Source: Mannheimia cairinae (GTDB lineage Bacteria; Pseudomonadota; Gammaproteobacteria; Enterobacterales; Pasteurellaceae). From it: DNA of 64,000 bases. The notes under the pieces are model-generated. The model saw only the letters and a program-made list of their open reading frames with translations. It was not told where the DNA came from and ran no database searches. Of this stretch, positions 17,510 through 26,114 are shown piece by piece. Location: NCBI RefSeq assembly GCF_028649535.1, contig NZ_JAQSJE010000009.1, forward strand, positions 310,001 through 374,000, read 5' to 3'. Position 1 is the stretch's first letter. Each line of letters begins with the position of its first letter. The position numbers and the translations under genes are program-made.

Positions 17510-17640
17510 AATTTCCTCATTTTCTCTCTAGTTATTCTTAGTTTATTTATTTTATCACAGATAATTTTTGAATATTACTCAAAGCAAAACTCAACAAGGT
17601 TTATATTTGAGATCTTGATTATAAAAATAAAACCAACTAA

Positions 17641-17684
17641 GATTATATATAACCTACATCACTGCATTTGGGTTATATATAATC
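17641..17684. promoter_or_regulatory. Large palindrome upstream of the XRE regulator gene
   Basis: A perfect 14-bp inverted repeat: GATTATATATAACC at 17641-17654 and GGTTATATATAATC at 17671-17684, with a 16-bp spacer. The right arm contains TATAAT (17678-17683), which would be the -10 of the regulator gene starting at 17728. This is the expected layout of an autoregulatory operator. Confidence 0.6.
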
Positions 17685-17727
17685 CATTTTAATAAAAAAT
17701 AATCACAAAAGGCTCAAAGGTAATCAT

Positions 17728-18051
17728 ATGAAGCTTTCAGTCGAATTACAAAATCAGATTAACCAGCTGAATCAATTAAGAAAACAGGCACTAAAACAAG
17801 AGCAAGAAGAGCGAAAATTATTTGAAAGAAGTAAATTAGATAATTTGGAAGAATTTGGAAAACAGCTCAATGTACAAAGAAAAACATTAGGGATTGAATT
17901 AGCAACACTAGAAATGCAAACAGGAATTTCGACTTCTACTCTCAAACGTTTGTTTAAAGATCCAAGCCAAGTAAAATTTCAAACAATTTGTACCGTAGCA
18001 GAAACCTTAGGCTTTAATTTATGCGTTGTAAATACTCAACAAAACAACTAA
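17728..18051 (+). CDS. XRE-type helix-turn-helix regulator with N-terminal coiled coil
   Basis: A 107-residue protein. Residues 1-45 are rich in Gln, Lys and Glu (QINQLNQLRKQALKQEQEER) and look like a coiled coil. Residues about 48-97 form a Cro/C1-type HTH (TLGIELATLEMQTGISTSTLKRLFKD, then VKFQTICTVAETLGF). Such proteins are often antitoxins or autorepressors. No toxin gene lies beside it: pepP is divergent upstream and glpX convergent downstream. An SD (AAAGGT) precedes the ATG. A large palindrome overlapping its likely promoter points to autoregulation. Target genes cannot be inferred. Confidence 0.75.
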   Translation: MKLSVELQNQINQLNQLRKQALKQEQEERKLFERSKLDNLEEFGKQLNVQRKTLGIELATLEMQTGISTSTLKRLFKDPSQVKFQTICTVAETLGFNLCVVNTQQNN

Positions 18052-18081
18052 CGTTACAGTGTATTGATTTAAGTTTGAATA

Positions 18082-18107
18082 TAAAAAAATCGGGCATTTG
18101 CCCGATT
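18082..18107 (-). terminator. Terminator after glpX
   Basis: An 8-bp GC-rich stem (18088-18095 with 18100-18107, arm AATCGGGC), 4-nt loop. Read on the minus strand, it is followed by a run of seven T. Confidence 0.8.
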
Positions 18108-18118
18108 AACTCATAATG

Positions 18119-19138
18119 TTATAAATCCAATAAGGAAAGAAGCTCGTTATCTTTACGATCAATATAATGGTAGGATTGAATTTTACGGATGGTTCTAGAA
18201 CGTCCACGAATTACCAAAGTTTCTGTACTTGCCATATTTCCTTTACGGCTAATACCTTTTAGTAAATCCCCTGTTGTAATACCTGTTGCAACAAAAACAA
18301 GGTTATCATCACGCACTAAATCTTCAAGCTTAAGTACCGTATTAACTGGTACATTCATTTCATTGCAACGAGAAAGTTCCTTTTCTGTTGCCGTTAAATG
18401 TTCGTGGCTATTTCCTTTTACCTGATTGCGTGGAATTAAACGAGCTTGCATATCTCCACCTAAAGCACGAACGGCAGCACCTGCAACAACACCTTCTGGT
18501 GCCCCACCGATGCCATACAATAAATCTAATTCGGCATCAGGCAAACAACATTGAACCGCTGCAGCCACATCGCCATCAGGAATCGCCATTACTCTTACTC
18601 CTAATTTTTGTACATCAGCAATAATTTGCGTATGACGAGGTTTTGCAAGAATTGCGATGGTTAATTGTGAGAGTAATTTTCCTTTTTTAGACGCTACCCG
18701 ACGTAAATTCTGCTCTAATGGCAAATTCAAATCGATCATTCCTTTGCCTTCTGGCCCAACAACTAGCTTTTCCATATACATATCAGGTGCTTTTAGGAAT
18801 GTCTCTTTTCCACCAGCTGCAAGCACAGATAATGCATTGGCTTGCCCCATTGCCGTCATTCTTGTGCCGTCAATAGGATCAACCGCAATGCTTATTTCTT
18901 CATCTTCTAGTCGAGATAAACCAATTTTTTCGCCAATATAAAGCATTGGTGCTTCATCAATCTCGCCTTCGCCAATAACAACTTCACCACGGATTTCCAT
19001 CTGATTTAGCATAAAACGCATTGCTTTTACTGCAGCCTCGTCAGCTGCATTTTTATCGCCACGACCAAGCCAAGAATAAGCTGCAAGTGCAGCAGCCTCT
19101 GTAACCCGAGAAAATTCAAAAGAAAGAGTTCGTTTCAT
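18119..19138 (-). CDS. glpX: Class II fructose-1,6-bisphosphatase
   Basis: The 339-residue enzyme hydrolyses fructose 1,6-bisphosphate for gluconeogenesis. The metal and phosphate motifs are clear: GEGEIDEAPMLY near residue 57, AVDPIDGTRM near 86, and LYGIGGAPEGVV near 210. Length matches E. coli GlpX (336). It is not in a glpFKX operon here; it stands alone between the XRE gene (convergent) and zapB (divergent), ending at a strong terminator. The call is certain by motif content. Confidence 0.95.
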   Translation of the reverse strand: MKRTLSFEFSRVTEAAALAAYSWLGRGDKNAADEAAVKAMRFMLNQMEIRGEVVIGEGEIDEAPMLYIGEKIGLSRLEDEEISIAVDPIDGTRMTAMGQANALSVLAAGGKETFLKAPDMYMEKLVVGPEGKGMIDLNLPLEQNLRRVASKKGKLLSQLTIAILAKPRHTQIIADVQKLGVRVMAIPDGDVAAAVQCCLPDAELDLLYGIGGAPEGVVAGAAVRALGGDMQARLIPRNQVKGNSHEHLTATEKELSRCNEMNVPVNTVLKLEDLVRDDNLVFVATGITTGDLLKGISRKGNMASTETLVIRGRSRTIRKIQSYHYIDRKDNELLSLLDL

Positions 19139-19333
19139 TTTTGTTCCTTAGTTTCTTGAAAGAAAAACTTTAAAAGAAGAGAACCCTATTTTATCAGTAA
19201 CTTAAGCTGTGCGTTACTAAAAATTAGTCATTTGAATAAAAATGTACAAATATCCAAACTTTTTTATAAAAAGTAGGTCAGATTTAAGGTATAATCGTTA
19301 CAACTTTCATACTTATTTTAGAGGTAATTTACT

Positions 19334-19552
19334 ATGTCTTTATCTGTGTTAGACCAATTAGAAGAAAAAATTAAACAAGCTGTTGAAACAATCCAATTAC
19401 TTCAATTAGAAGTTGAAGAATTAAAAGGTAAAAATGACGCAGCTCGTCAAGAAAATGAAACATTACGTGCAGAACACGAACAATTAAAAGTTGAACAACA
19501 AAACTTCCAAGAGCGTTTACGTTCACTTTTAGGTCAAATCGACAACGTTTAA
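19334..19552 (+). CDS. zapB: Cell division protein ZapB
   Basis: A 72-residue, almost wholly coiled-coil protein that joins ZapA at the FtsZ ring and helps position the division site and the Ter macrodomain. The heptad pattern runs through LDQLEEKIKQAVETIQLL and the charged QLEVEELK region. It ends LLGQIDNV. Length and composition match ZapB. It is divergent from glpX, the same neighbour pair seen in E. coli (glpX near zapB). GAGGT lies before the ATG, and a TATAAT at 19290-19295 may be its -10 element. A terminator follows directly. Confidence 0.93.
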   Translation: MSLSVLDQLEEKIKQAVETIQLLQLEVEELKGKNDAARQENETLRAEHEQLKVEQQNFQERLRSLLGQIDNV

Positions 19553-19564
19553 TCCCTTCACTAT

Positions 19565-19592
19565 AAACGGCTAACTATTTTAGCCGTTTTTA
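19565..19592 (+). terminator. Terminator after zapB, abutting tdk
   Basis: A 9-bp stem (19565-19573 with 19581-19589, arm AAACGGCTA), then TTTT. The T-run ends only about 13 nt before the tdk ATG. Confidence 0.75.
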
Positions 19593-19604
19593 TTTAAATC
19601 AAAT

Positions 19605-20186
19605 ATGGCAAAGCTCTATTTTTACTATTCATCAATGAATGCAGGTAAATCCACTACTCTGCTTCAATCTTCTTATAACTACCAAGAGCGAGGAATGAAT
19701 ACCCTTGTTTATACCGCAGCGATTGATGATCGCTTTGGTGTTGGTAAAGTTAGTTCTCGTATTGGTATTTCTCAAGCAGCGAATTTATTTAATGCTGAAA
19801 CTGATTTATTTGAAGAAATAAAAATTGCTCACAAAGAAAAAACGTTACACTGTATCTTAATTGATGAAGCTCAATTTTTAACAAAATCACAGGTTTATCA
19901 ACTTACTGATGTGGTTGATAAATTAAAAATCCCTGTACTTTGTTATGGATTAAGAACCGACTTTCAGTCCGAATTATTTGAAGGAAGCCGTTACCTGCTC
20001 GCTTGGGCAGATGAGCTAGAAGAACTTAAGACTATCTGCGACTGTGGCAGGAAAGCTCTTTTCGTTGTTCGACTAAATGAAAAAGGTGAAGCCATTAAAG
20101 ATGGAGAACAGATCCAAATTGGTGGCAATGATAGATACCTCTCTGTTTGTCGTTATCACTATAAAGAAAAGCTCGGTAAATTATAA
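19605..20186 (+). CDS. tdk: Thymidine kinase
   Basis: This 193-residue type II thymidine kinase phosphorylates thymidine in the salvage pathway. The P-loop is SSMNAGKST (10-17). The catalytic base is E88 in LIDEAQFL. The structural zinc site is C145, C147, C182 and H185. The start is fixed by alignment with E. coli Tdk (MAxLYFYYS). The ATG has no visible Shine-Dalgarno sequence and lies about 13 nt after the zapB terminator, leaving no room for an own promoter. Expression presumably needs read-through or an unusual initiation mode. Confidence 0.94.
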   Translation: MAKLYFYYSSMNAGKSTTLLQSSYNYQERGMNTLVYTAAIDDRFGVGKVSSRIGISQAANLFNAETDLFEEIKIAHKEKTLHCILIDEAQFLTKSQVYQLTDVVDKLKIPVLCYGLRTDFQSELFEGSRYLLAWADELEELKTICDCGRKALFVVRLNEKGEAIKDGEQIQIGGNDRYLSVCRYHYKEKLGKL

Positions 20187-20190
20187 AAAT

Positions 20191-20244
20191 AAGCGGTTAT
20201 ATTTCTTTGAATATTTGCAAAATTCAATACGAAAATAACCGCTT
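20191..20244. terminator. Inverted uptake-signal hairpin between tdk and uvrB
   Basis: Arms AAGCGGTTAT (20191-20200) and ATAACCGCTT (20235-20244) form a stem between two convergent genes. Each arm is an uptake-signal core, so the pair likely serves as a bidirectional terminator. Confidence 0.6.
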
Positions 20245-20284
20245 GTCCTTGCTACATCAGTTTATATCAAAACCAATTTCCTAA

Positions 20285-22303
20285 CTAAATTTCCAGTAAA
20301 ATGGCTTTTAGTTGTTGCAATTTATCCCTTGTTGCCGCAGCTTTTTCAAACTCTAAATCTTTGGCGAAATCTCGCATTTGTTGTTCTAATACTTTCAATT
20401 CTTTTTCTAGCTCTTTACGGGATTTCGGTTTGTAGTCGTTTGCAAAATTATCCGATTTTTTAACCGCTTGTTTGCCACGTTTTGGCTTATCAGATTGACC
20501 AATATCCAGCAATTCACCCACTTTTTTGTTTAAGGCTTGTGGTGTAATACCATTTTGGCGATTGTATTCCATCTGCTTTTCACGGCGACGTTCTGTTTCT
20601 TGAATCGCTTTTTGCATTGAGTTTGTAATGCGATCACCATATAAAATCGCTTTTCCGTTTAGATTTCGGGCTGCTCGTCCAATTGTTTGGATAAGTGAGC
20701 GTTCCGAGCGTAAAAAGCCTTCTTTATCGGCATCTAAAATCGCCACAAGTGAAACTTCCGGCATATCCAAACCTTCACGCAATAAGTTGATGCCAACCAG
20801 CACATCAAACATTCCCATTCGTAGATCGTGGATAATCTCCACCCTTTCCACCGTATCAATATCGCTGTGCAAATAGCGTACTCGCACACCGTGTTCATCA
20901 AGATAATCGGTAAGATCTTCCGCCATTTTTTTAGTTAGCGTGGTAACTAACACTCGCTCATTCACTTCTACCCGTTTGTGAATTTCAGATAATAAATCGT
21001 CCACTTGCGTCGCCACAGGGCGAACTTCAATAATCGGGTCAAGCAAACCAGTTGGGCGAACTACTTGGTCTATCACATCAGGATTTTTCTCTAGTTCATA
21101 AGCCCCCGGGGTGGCCGAAACATAAATAGTTTGCGGAGCTAATCGTTCAAATTCTTCAAATCGTAACGGGCGGTTATCTAATGCTGATGGCAGGCGGAAA
21201 CCATATTGCACTAGGGTTTCTTTTCTGGCTCGGTCACCTCGATACATTCCTCTGATTTGCGGCACAGTCACGTGACTTTCATCAATCACTAAAATACCGT
21301 CTGACGGCATATAGTCAAATAACGTCGGTGGCGGTTCGCCCTCTTTTCTGCCCGAAAGGTAGCGTGAATAGTTTTCAATGCCAGAGCAATAACCTAGCTC
21401 ATTCATCATCTCAATATCAAATTGAGTTCGTTGGGTAATACGTTGTTCTTCCAACAATTTATTTTCTTTGATGAAATATTCTCTGCGCTCCACCAACTCT
21501 TGTTTGATATTTTCAATCGCCTCTAAAATTCGCTCACGTGGCGTAACATAGTGGGTTTTCGGATAAATGGTATAACGTGGTACTCGCCCTAAACTATGCC
21601 CTGTCAGTGGGTCGAATAATGAAAGGTTTTCAATTTCATCATCAAATAACTCGACTCGAAGAGCTATTTCGTCCGATTCGGCAGGGAAAATATCAATCAC
21701 TTCCCCTCTTACTCGGAAGGTCGAACGCTGAAAGGCTTGGTCGTTACGGGTATATTGCAATTCCGCAAGCCGAGCCAGAATTTCTCGCTGGTTGATAATT
21801 GCTCCTACTTGTAAATGCAACATCATTTGCATATAGGCATCAACATCTCCCAAACCATAAATGGCAGAAACCGATGCAACTACGATGGTATCTCTGCGTT
21901 CTAGGAAAGATTTGGTGGCAGAAAGTCGCATTTGCTCAATCTGCTCGTTAATGGAAGCATCTTTTTCAATAAAGGTATCGCTGGCAGGCACATAAGCCTC
22001 GGGTTGGTAGTAATCGTAGTAAGAGACGAAATACTCCACCGCATTTTCTGGGAAAAAGGCTTTCATTTCCGCATAAAGCTGAGCTGCAAGGGTTTTATTC
22101 GGGGCAAGCACCATTGCCGGGCGGTTAAGCTCGGCAATCACATTGGCAATGGTAAAAGTTTTACCTGAGCCAGTTACCCCTAAAAGCGTTTGATGGGCTA
22201 AACCATCGTTTAAGCCTTCGGTTAGCTTTGCGATTGCTGACGGTTGATCGCCCGAGGGTTTAAAAGGGCTGTGAAGAATAAAGGGTTTGCCTTGCTTGCT
22301 CAT
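20285..22303 (-). CDS. uvrB: Excinuclease ABC subunit B
   Basis: UvrB is the damage-verification helicase-like core of nucleotide excision repair, loaded by UvrA and joined by UvrC. The Walker A is GVTGSGKT (42-49). The beta-hairpin region [12 protein letters not shown], the helicase motifs ([34 protein letters not shown]) and the C-terminal UVR coiled coil (about 632-667) are all present. I use the ATG at 22303 (672 aa), which has AGGAT upstream and matches E. coli, rather than one 45 bp further out. The linker before the UVR motif is encoded by an uptake signal (20441-20473; [11 protein letters not shown]). Confidence 0.96.
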   Translation of the reverse strand: MSKQGKPFILHSPFKPSGDQPSAIAKLTEGLNDGLAHQTLLGVTGSGKTFTIANVIAELNRPAMVLAPNKTLAAQLYAEMKAFFPENAVEYFVSYYDYYQPEAYVPASDTFIEKDASINEQIEQMRLSATKSFLERRDTIVVASVSAIYGLGDVDAYMQMMLHLQVGAIINQREILARLAELQYTRNDQAFQRSTFRVRGEVIDIFPAESDEIALRVELFDDEIENLSLFDPLTGHSLGRVPRYTIYPKTHYVTPRERILEAIENIKQELVERREYFIKENKLLEEQRITQRTQFDIEMMNELGYCSGIENYSRYLSGRKEGEPPPTLFDYMPSDGILVIDESHVTVPQIRGMYRGDRARKETLVQYGFRLPSALDNRPLRFEEFERLAPQTIYVSATPGAYELEKNPDVIDQVVRPTGLLDPIIEVRPVATQVDDLLSEIHKRVEVNERVLVTTLTKKMAEDLTDYLDEHGVRVRYLHSDIDTVERVEIIHDLRMGMFDVLVGINLLREGLDMPEVSLVAILDADKEGFLRSERSLIQTIGRAARNLNGKAILYGDRITNSMQKAIQETERRREKQMEYNRQNGITPQALNKKVGELLDIGQSDKPKRGKQAVKKSDNFANDYKPKSRKELEKELKVLEQQMRDFAKDLEFEKAAATRDKLQQLKAILLEI

Positions 22304-22383
22304 ATAAAATCCTAATTTTTTAAAATCACTCCATTCTAGCACAAGCAAGCGGTCGGTTTTTAGTGGAATTTTGCAAAATAAAA

Positions 22384-22399
22384 TGTGAATAAGATCACA
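22384..22399. promoter_or_regulatory. CRP-type binding site between uvrB and efeO
   Basis: TGTGA-ATAAGA-TCACA, a perfect match to the cAMP-receptor consensus half-sites with 6-bp spacing, flanked by A/T tracts. It lies 81 bp upstream of the efeO start and a similar distance from divergent uvrB. Activation of the efe locus is the likelier use. Confidence 0.7.
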
Positions 22400-22479
22400 A
22401 AATTAAATTATTGCGTTTGAGAACAATTCCCAATAAGAATATTATTTGCTCACAGTTTTTATGATAAAAGGAAATCGCT

Positions 22480-23292
22480 ATGCGTTTAACAAAACTTGCT
22501 TTTACTCTCTCTTCTCTTTTCTTAGCGGCACAAGTTTCAGCGTTAGATTTAACAAAAGAAACTGAAGCTTATAAACAATTTGTGGTTGAACAAATTGACC
22601 AATTAGTTACAGACACCGAAAAATTTGTCGGGTATTTAGAAGCTGGCGATGTGCAAAAAGCAAAACAAATTTACCCGCTTGCACGTATGTATTTTGAGCG
22701 TTCTGAGCCTATTGCCGAAAGTTTTGGCGATTTAGACCCTCGCATTGATGCCCGCCTTGCCGATTTAACCGAAGAAGGTAAAACCGAAGATGATTGGTCC
22801 GGCTTCCATAAAATTGAAAAAGTATTGTGGGAGCAAAATACCACCAAAGGCACAAAAGAAACTGCTGACCAATTATTAAAAGATGTAAAAGAACTGCGTG
22901 CAAAAATTCCAACGGCTGAAGTTACACCAGAATTGATGATTACAGGGGCGGTAGATTTATTAAATGAAGTTTCCACCACTAAAGTAACCGGTGAAGAAGA
23001 AATTTTCTCTAAAACAGACCTTTATGATTTCAAAGCGAATATTGAAGGGGCGGAAAAAATTTATGAGCTCTTTAAGCCTCAATTAGAAAAAGTAGATGCA
23101 AAACTTTCTGCAGAAATTGCTTCTCGCTTTGCTGCTGTTAATGCGTTGTTAGATAAGCACAACCAAGCAAAAGAAGGTTATGATTATATCGGTTACGACA
23201 AACTATCTAAAGATGAAATTAAAGCCTTAGCAGAAGCGGTAAATCAACTAGGTGAACCATTAGCACAATTAGGTGTTCTTTTAGATAAATAG
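22480..23292 (+). CDS. efeO: Periplasmic iron-uptake protein EfeO (M75 imelysin domain only)
   Basis: A 270-residue exported protein. The signal peptide MRLTKLAFTLSSLFLAAQVSA is cleaved near residue 21. The rest is an M75/imelysin-type helical domain with the HxxE metal motif in GFHKIEKVLW (H110, E113). E. coli EfeO also has an N-terminal cupredoxin domain, absent here; this is the short EfeM-like form. The family binds ferrous iron or haem in the periplasm. It is followed after 14 bp by efeB. A CRP site lies upstream. I saw no convincing Fur box. Confidence 0.85.
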   Translation: MRLTKLAFTLSSLFLAAQVSALDLTKETEAYKQFVVEQIDQLVTDTEKFVGYLEAGDVQKAKQIYPLARMYFERSEPIAESFGDLDPRIDARLADLTEEGKTEDDWSGFHKIEKVLWEQNTTKGTKETADQLLKDVKELRAKIPTAEVTPELMITGAVDLLNEVSTTKVTGEEEIFSKTDLYDFKANIEGAEKIYELFKPQLEKVDAKLSAEIASRFAAVNALLDKHNQAKEGYDYIGYDKLSKDEIKALAEAVNQLGEPLAQLGVLLDK

Positions 23293-23306
23293 ATTGGAGC
23301 AGAACA

Positions 23307-24503
23307 ATGGCAGAAACAACTTCTCGCCGTGATTTCTTAAAGCATACCGCATTAGTAGGAGCAGGCTTATTGTCTGCTCCTGCTTTTGGATTGGAATCAC
23401 GCCAACTCACACCTAAATCTCAAAATCAATATGATTTTTACGGTAAACATCAGACAGGAATTACGACCCCGGCTCAAAAACATATCTATTTTTTGGTGCT
23501 TGATTTAGATACAACGGATATTTCAAAAATTAAAGAAACCTTTAAAAACTGGACGGCATATAGCAAAAATTTAACCCTAGGCAAAAATGTTAAACCTTAT
23601 GGTAAAAATGCCTATGTTCCCCCTGCTGATACAGGCGAAGCGGATAGTTTAGATGCCTTTGATCTTACCCTAACTTTTGGAGTTAGCCCAAGTTTCTTTA
23701 CTAAGCTTGGTATTGAACATTTGAAGCCTACGGAATTACAAGACTTGCCACACTTCCCACGAGATCAACTTCAAGCTGAATATACCGGTGGCGATATTTG
23801 TATTCAAGCCTGTGCCGATGACCCGCAAGTTGCATTTCACGCAGTACGAAATTTAGTGCGAGTTGCCCGTGGCGAAGTGAAAATGAAATGGTCGCAAATG
23901 GGCTTTAATTCCTTTTTAAATAATGATACACCACGCAATTTATTTGCCTTTAAAGATGGAACGGCAAATGCCGATAGCCTGAAAGATCAAGATAATGTCG
24001 TTTGGGTTCAGCAAGACGGTTGGCTGAAAGGCGGTTCTTATTTAGCCGTTCGCCGTATTAAAATGTTTTTAGAAACCTGGGATCGTACTCACTTACAATC
24101 TCAAGAAGAAACCTTTGGTAGATACCGTGATTCGGGAGCCGGGCTTGGGCATAAAACCGAATTTGAAAAACTCGATCTCACTAAAAAAGATGAAAAAGGC
24201 AACCCGATAATGCCGGAAATTTCCCATACTCATCTAGCCCATAACACCGGTGTTAAAATGCTCCGCCGCTCGTTCTCTTATTCCAGCGGTATTGATGATA
24301 AAGGGCAATTTGATTCCGGCTTGTTATTTATTTCATTTCAACAAAGCCCGGAGCAATTTATTAAAATTCAAAATGCGTTAGGTAATATTGATAAAATGAA
24401 CGAATACATCACCCATATCGGCAGTGGGTTATTTGCTTGTTTTGCTGGGGTAAAAGATGAAAATGATTACCTTGGTAAGGCATTATTTGACTTAGTTGAG
24501 TGA
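23307..24503 (+). CDS. efeB: Deferrochelatase/peroxidase EfeB (DyP type, Tat-exported)
   Basis: A 398-residue periplasmic haem peroxidase of the DyP family that can take iron from haem. The twin-arginine signal is TSRRDFLKH (R7, R8) followed by a hydrophobic stretch ending SAPAFG. The DyP distal motif is FKDGT (D217). The likely proximal histidine lies in SHTHLAHN (about 307-312), followed by MLRRSFSYS. It lies between efeO and a small periplasmic protein gene and is separated from the latter by only 7 bp. Tat export means it folds with haem in the cytoplasm first. Confidence 0.93.
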   Translation: MAETTSRRDFLKHTALVGAGLLSAPAFGLESRQLTPKSQNQYDFYGKHQTGITTPAQKHIYFLVLDLDTTDISKIKETFKNWTAYSKNLTLGKNVKPYGKNAYVPPADTGEADSLDAFDLTLTFGVSPSFFTKLGIEHLKPTELQDLPHFPRDQLQAEYTGGDICIQACADDPQVAFHAVRNLVRVARGEVKMKWSQMGFNSFLNNDTPRNLFAFKDGTANADSLKDQDNVVWVQQDGWLKGGSYLAVRRIKMFLETWDRTHLQSQEETFGRYRDSGAGLGHKTEFEKLDLTKKDEKGNPIMPEISHTHLAHNTGVKMLRRSFSYSSGIDDKGQFDSGLLFISFQQSPEQFIKIQNALGNIDKMNEYITHIGSGLFACFAGVKDENDYLGKALFDLVE

Positions 24504-24510
24504 GGTAAAA

Positions 24511-25131
24511 ATGAAATTAAAAAAATTATGGCTTATTCCGCTACTCTTTTCTTCAGCAACCACTTTTGCCAAAGTGGATGTTAGCCCACTATTTATTCAA
24601 CTTTCCGATGCAATGGCAGAAATGAAAAAAGGCGAATTTGCAAAATCTCAGCAAAATTTGACCGCTTTAGAGCAAAGTTTTTTGAATATAGAACAGAATG
24701 ATTCTACAGCAGGAGTACTGGTTAAAGAAGCATTAGATAAAGCGATAAAAACTCCCAATGCTGATAATTTAGAAACGCTTGCTAAAAATTTATATGCTTT
24801 TGAAAAAGAGCAAAACCCTGTCGATTATCGGAAAAAACAGCAAGAATTCATCGAGAAAATGACACCGCTTTATGTTGAGCTAAATCTTGCAACTCAAACA
24901 AAAGAGATAGATAAGATCAAACAAGCGGCTCGTAACTTTGGTAAAAACTGGGCGAAATATGAGAAGTCGGTACGAGAAATGAGCCTAACACATTATGGAC
25001 AATTTGAACGTATTCTCGGCTTAATGCGAATTGTAGTAACAGCTGAAAAGCCAGACTTATTGAAAATTGAGGAGAGAGTTACTGAATTAGGCAATATTAT
25101 GCAAGAATTCAGTCAATTCGTTATCAAATAG
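24511..25131 (+). CDS. Periplasmic protein of the efe locus (resembles the soluble domain of FTR1-type permeases)
   Basis: A 206-residue exported protein: signal peptide MKLKKLWLIPLLFSSATTFA, then an all-helical region. GAGGT precedes the ATG at 24511, 7 bp after efeB. The mature region resembles the periplasmic N-terminal domain carried by some FTR1 (EfeU) permeases, judged from context and helical pattern only. No membrane segments and no REXXE motifs are present, so it cannot transport iron by itself. It ends cleanly at a terminator, with no sign of a frameshift. The uptake signal at 24637-24669 encodes FAKSQQNLTAL. Function is unproven. Confidence 0.6.
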   Translation: MKLKKLWLIPLLFSSATTFAKVDVSPLFIQLSDAMAEMKKGEFAKSQQNLTALEQSFLNIEQNDSTAGVLVKEALDKAIKTPNADNLETLAKNLYAFEKEQNPVDYRKKQQEFIEKMTPLYVELNLATQTKEIDKIKQAARNFGKNWAKYEKSVREMSLTHYGQFERILGLMRIVVTAEKPDLLKIEERVTELGNIMQEFSQFVIK

Positions 25132-25140
25132 GCTGCCATA

Positions 25141-25170
25141 AAAAATACCTAGCAGATGCTAGGTATTTTA
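25141..25170. terminator. Bidirectional terminator after the efe locus
   Basis: A 12-bp perfect stem (25143-25154 with 25157-25168, arm AAATACCTAGCA). T-runs follow on both strands, serving both the efe genes and the convergent amidotransferase gene. Confidence 0.8.
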
Positions 25171-25179
25171 ATTTGGAAG

Positions 25180-25980
25180 TTATACGTGAGGTTTAGCTTC
25201 TGGTAGCGTTCCCTCAATTTCAAATAGTAAGTCGCCATCTTTGAAGAAAACATAACCACCATTTTTCATTTTCGTCCAATTCTCATTTTTGGTTAATGGT
25301 TGGGTGGTGATGATAGTCACTTTATCGTTAATAGTCGTATATTGGCTAAAATCAATAGAGACATCATCATCTCGCAATGCTTTACCAAAGGGTGCTTTAC
25401 GACATACATAATGTAAATTTGTAGTACAACGTGCGATCATCCAATGCCCGTTAGATAAAATAAAATTAAATACACCGTGTTCTGCAATTTTTGAGGTAAT
25501 TTTCACTACTGCATCAAAAATTTCTTTTTCACTTGGTTTTGTTGGATGCAGTGCTTTTAATTCAGAAACCATACGGCAAAATGCAGCTTCTGAGTCTGTT
25601 GTACCAATAGGTTGATAGTGACAGTTTTTACAGATTTCAATGCCTTCCACCGTACCATTATGTGCAAAAACCCAATTTTCGCCCCATAATTCACGAATGA
25701 AAGGATGAGTATTTTCTAAATTTACATCGCCTCGTGTTGCTTTACGAATATGAGAAATAACATTGAGCGATTTGATATGATATTGCCCAACTAAATCCGC
25801 CATTGGTGATGATGCACCAGGACGGTTATCTCGAAAAATACGTACGCCTTTTCCTTCAAAAAAAGCAATTCCAAATCCATCTGTATGATGATCTGTTACA
25901 CCTGCTCGGCGACGAAAACCATCAAAAGAAAAGGTAATATCCGTTGGAGTATTACAATTCATTCCAAGTAATTGACACAT
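25180..25980 (-). CDS. yafJ: Class II glutamine amidotransferase (YafJ family)
   Basis: A 266-residue Ntn-type amidotransferase-like protein. The catalytic cysteine is C2 (MCQLLGMNCNTP), exposed after removal of Met1. The glutamine-site pattern WVFAHNGTVEG and the GTTDSEAAF stretch match the YafJ/GatB-like class II fold. The usual partner synthase domain is absent, as in all YafJ proteins, so the reaction is not known. It sits alone between the efe locus (convergent) and znuB (same strand, upstream). The SD is weak. Confidence 0.88.
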   Translation of the reverse strand: MCQLLGMNCNTPTDITFSFDGFRRRAGVTDHHTDGFGIAFFEGKGVRIFRDNRPGASSPMADLVGQYHIKSLNVISHIRKATRGDVNLENTHPFIRELWGENWVFAHNGTVEGIEICKNCHYQPIGTTDSEAAFCRMVSELKALHPTKPSEKEIFDAVVKITSKIAEHGVFNFILSNGHWMIARCTTNLHYVCRKAPFGKALRDDDVSIDFSQYTTINDKVTIITTQPLTKNENWTKMKNGGYVFFKDGDLLFEIEGTLPEAKPHV

Positions 25981-26114
25981 AGTAATTTCTTAAATTCTTA
26001 AATAATAGAGGTAATAAAAAATAATAATTAAATTTAAACAGTTTGAGATTTAATTTCAATGGGAATTGAATCAAATATTATGCTTTATTTGTATAATATA
26101 TATCTTTTTTATTT

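Noticed and set aside
17432-17692. An 86-codon plus-strand frame between pepP and the XRE gene
   Set aside because: It begins inside pepP on the other strand, has no SD, is composed of AT-driven Ile/Leu/Phe, and runs through the palindrome. Best seen as chance.
22418-22450. A Fur box upstream of efeO
   Set aside because: The best alignment I could make to the 19-bp consensus has only about 10 matches, no better than expected in AT-rich DNA.
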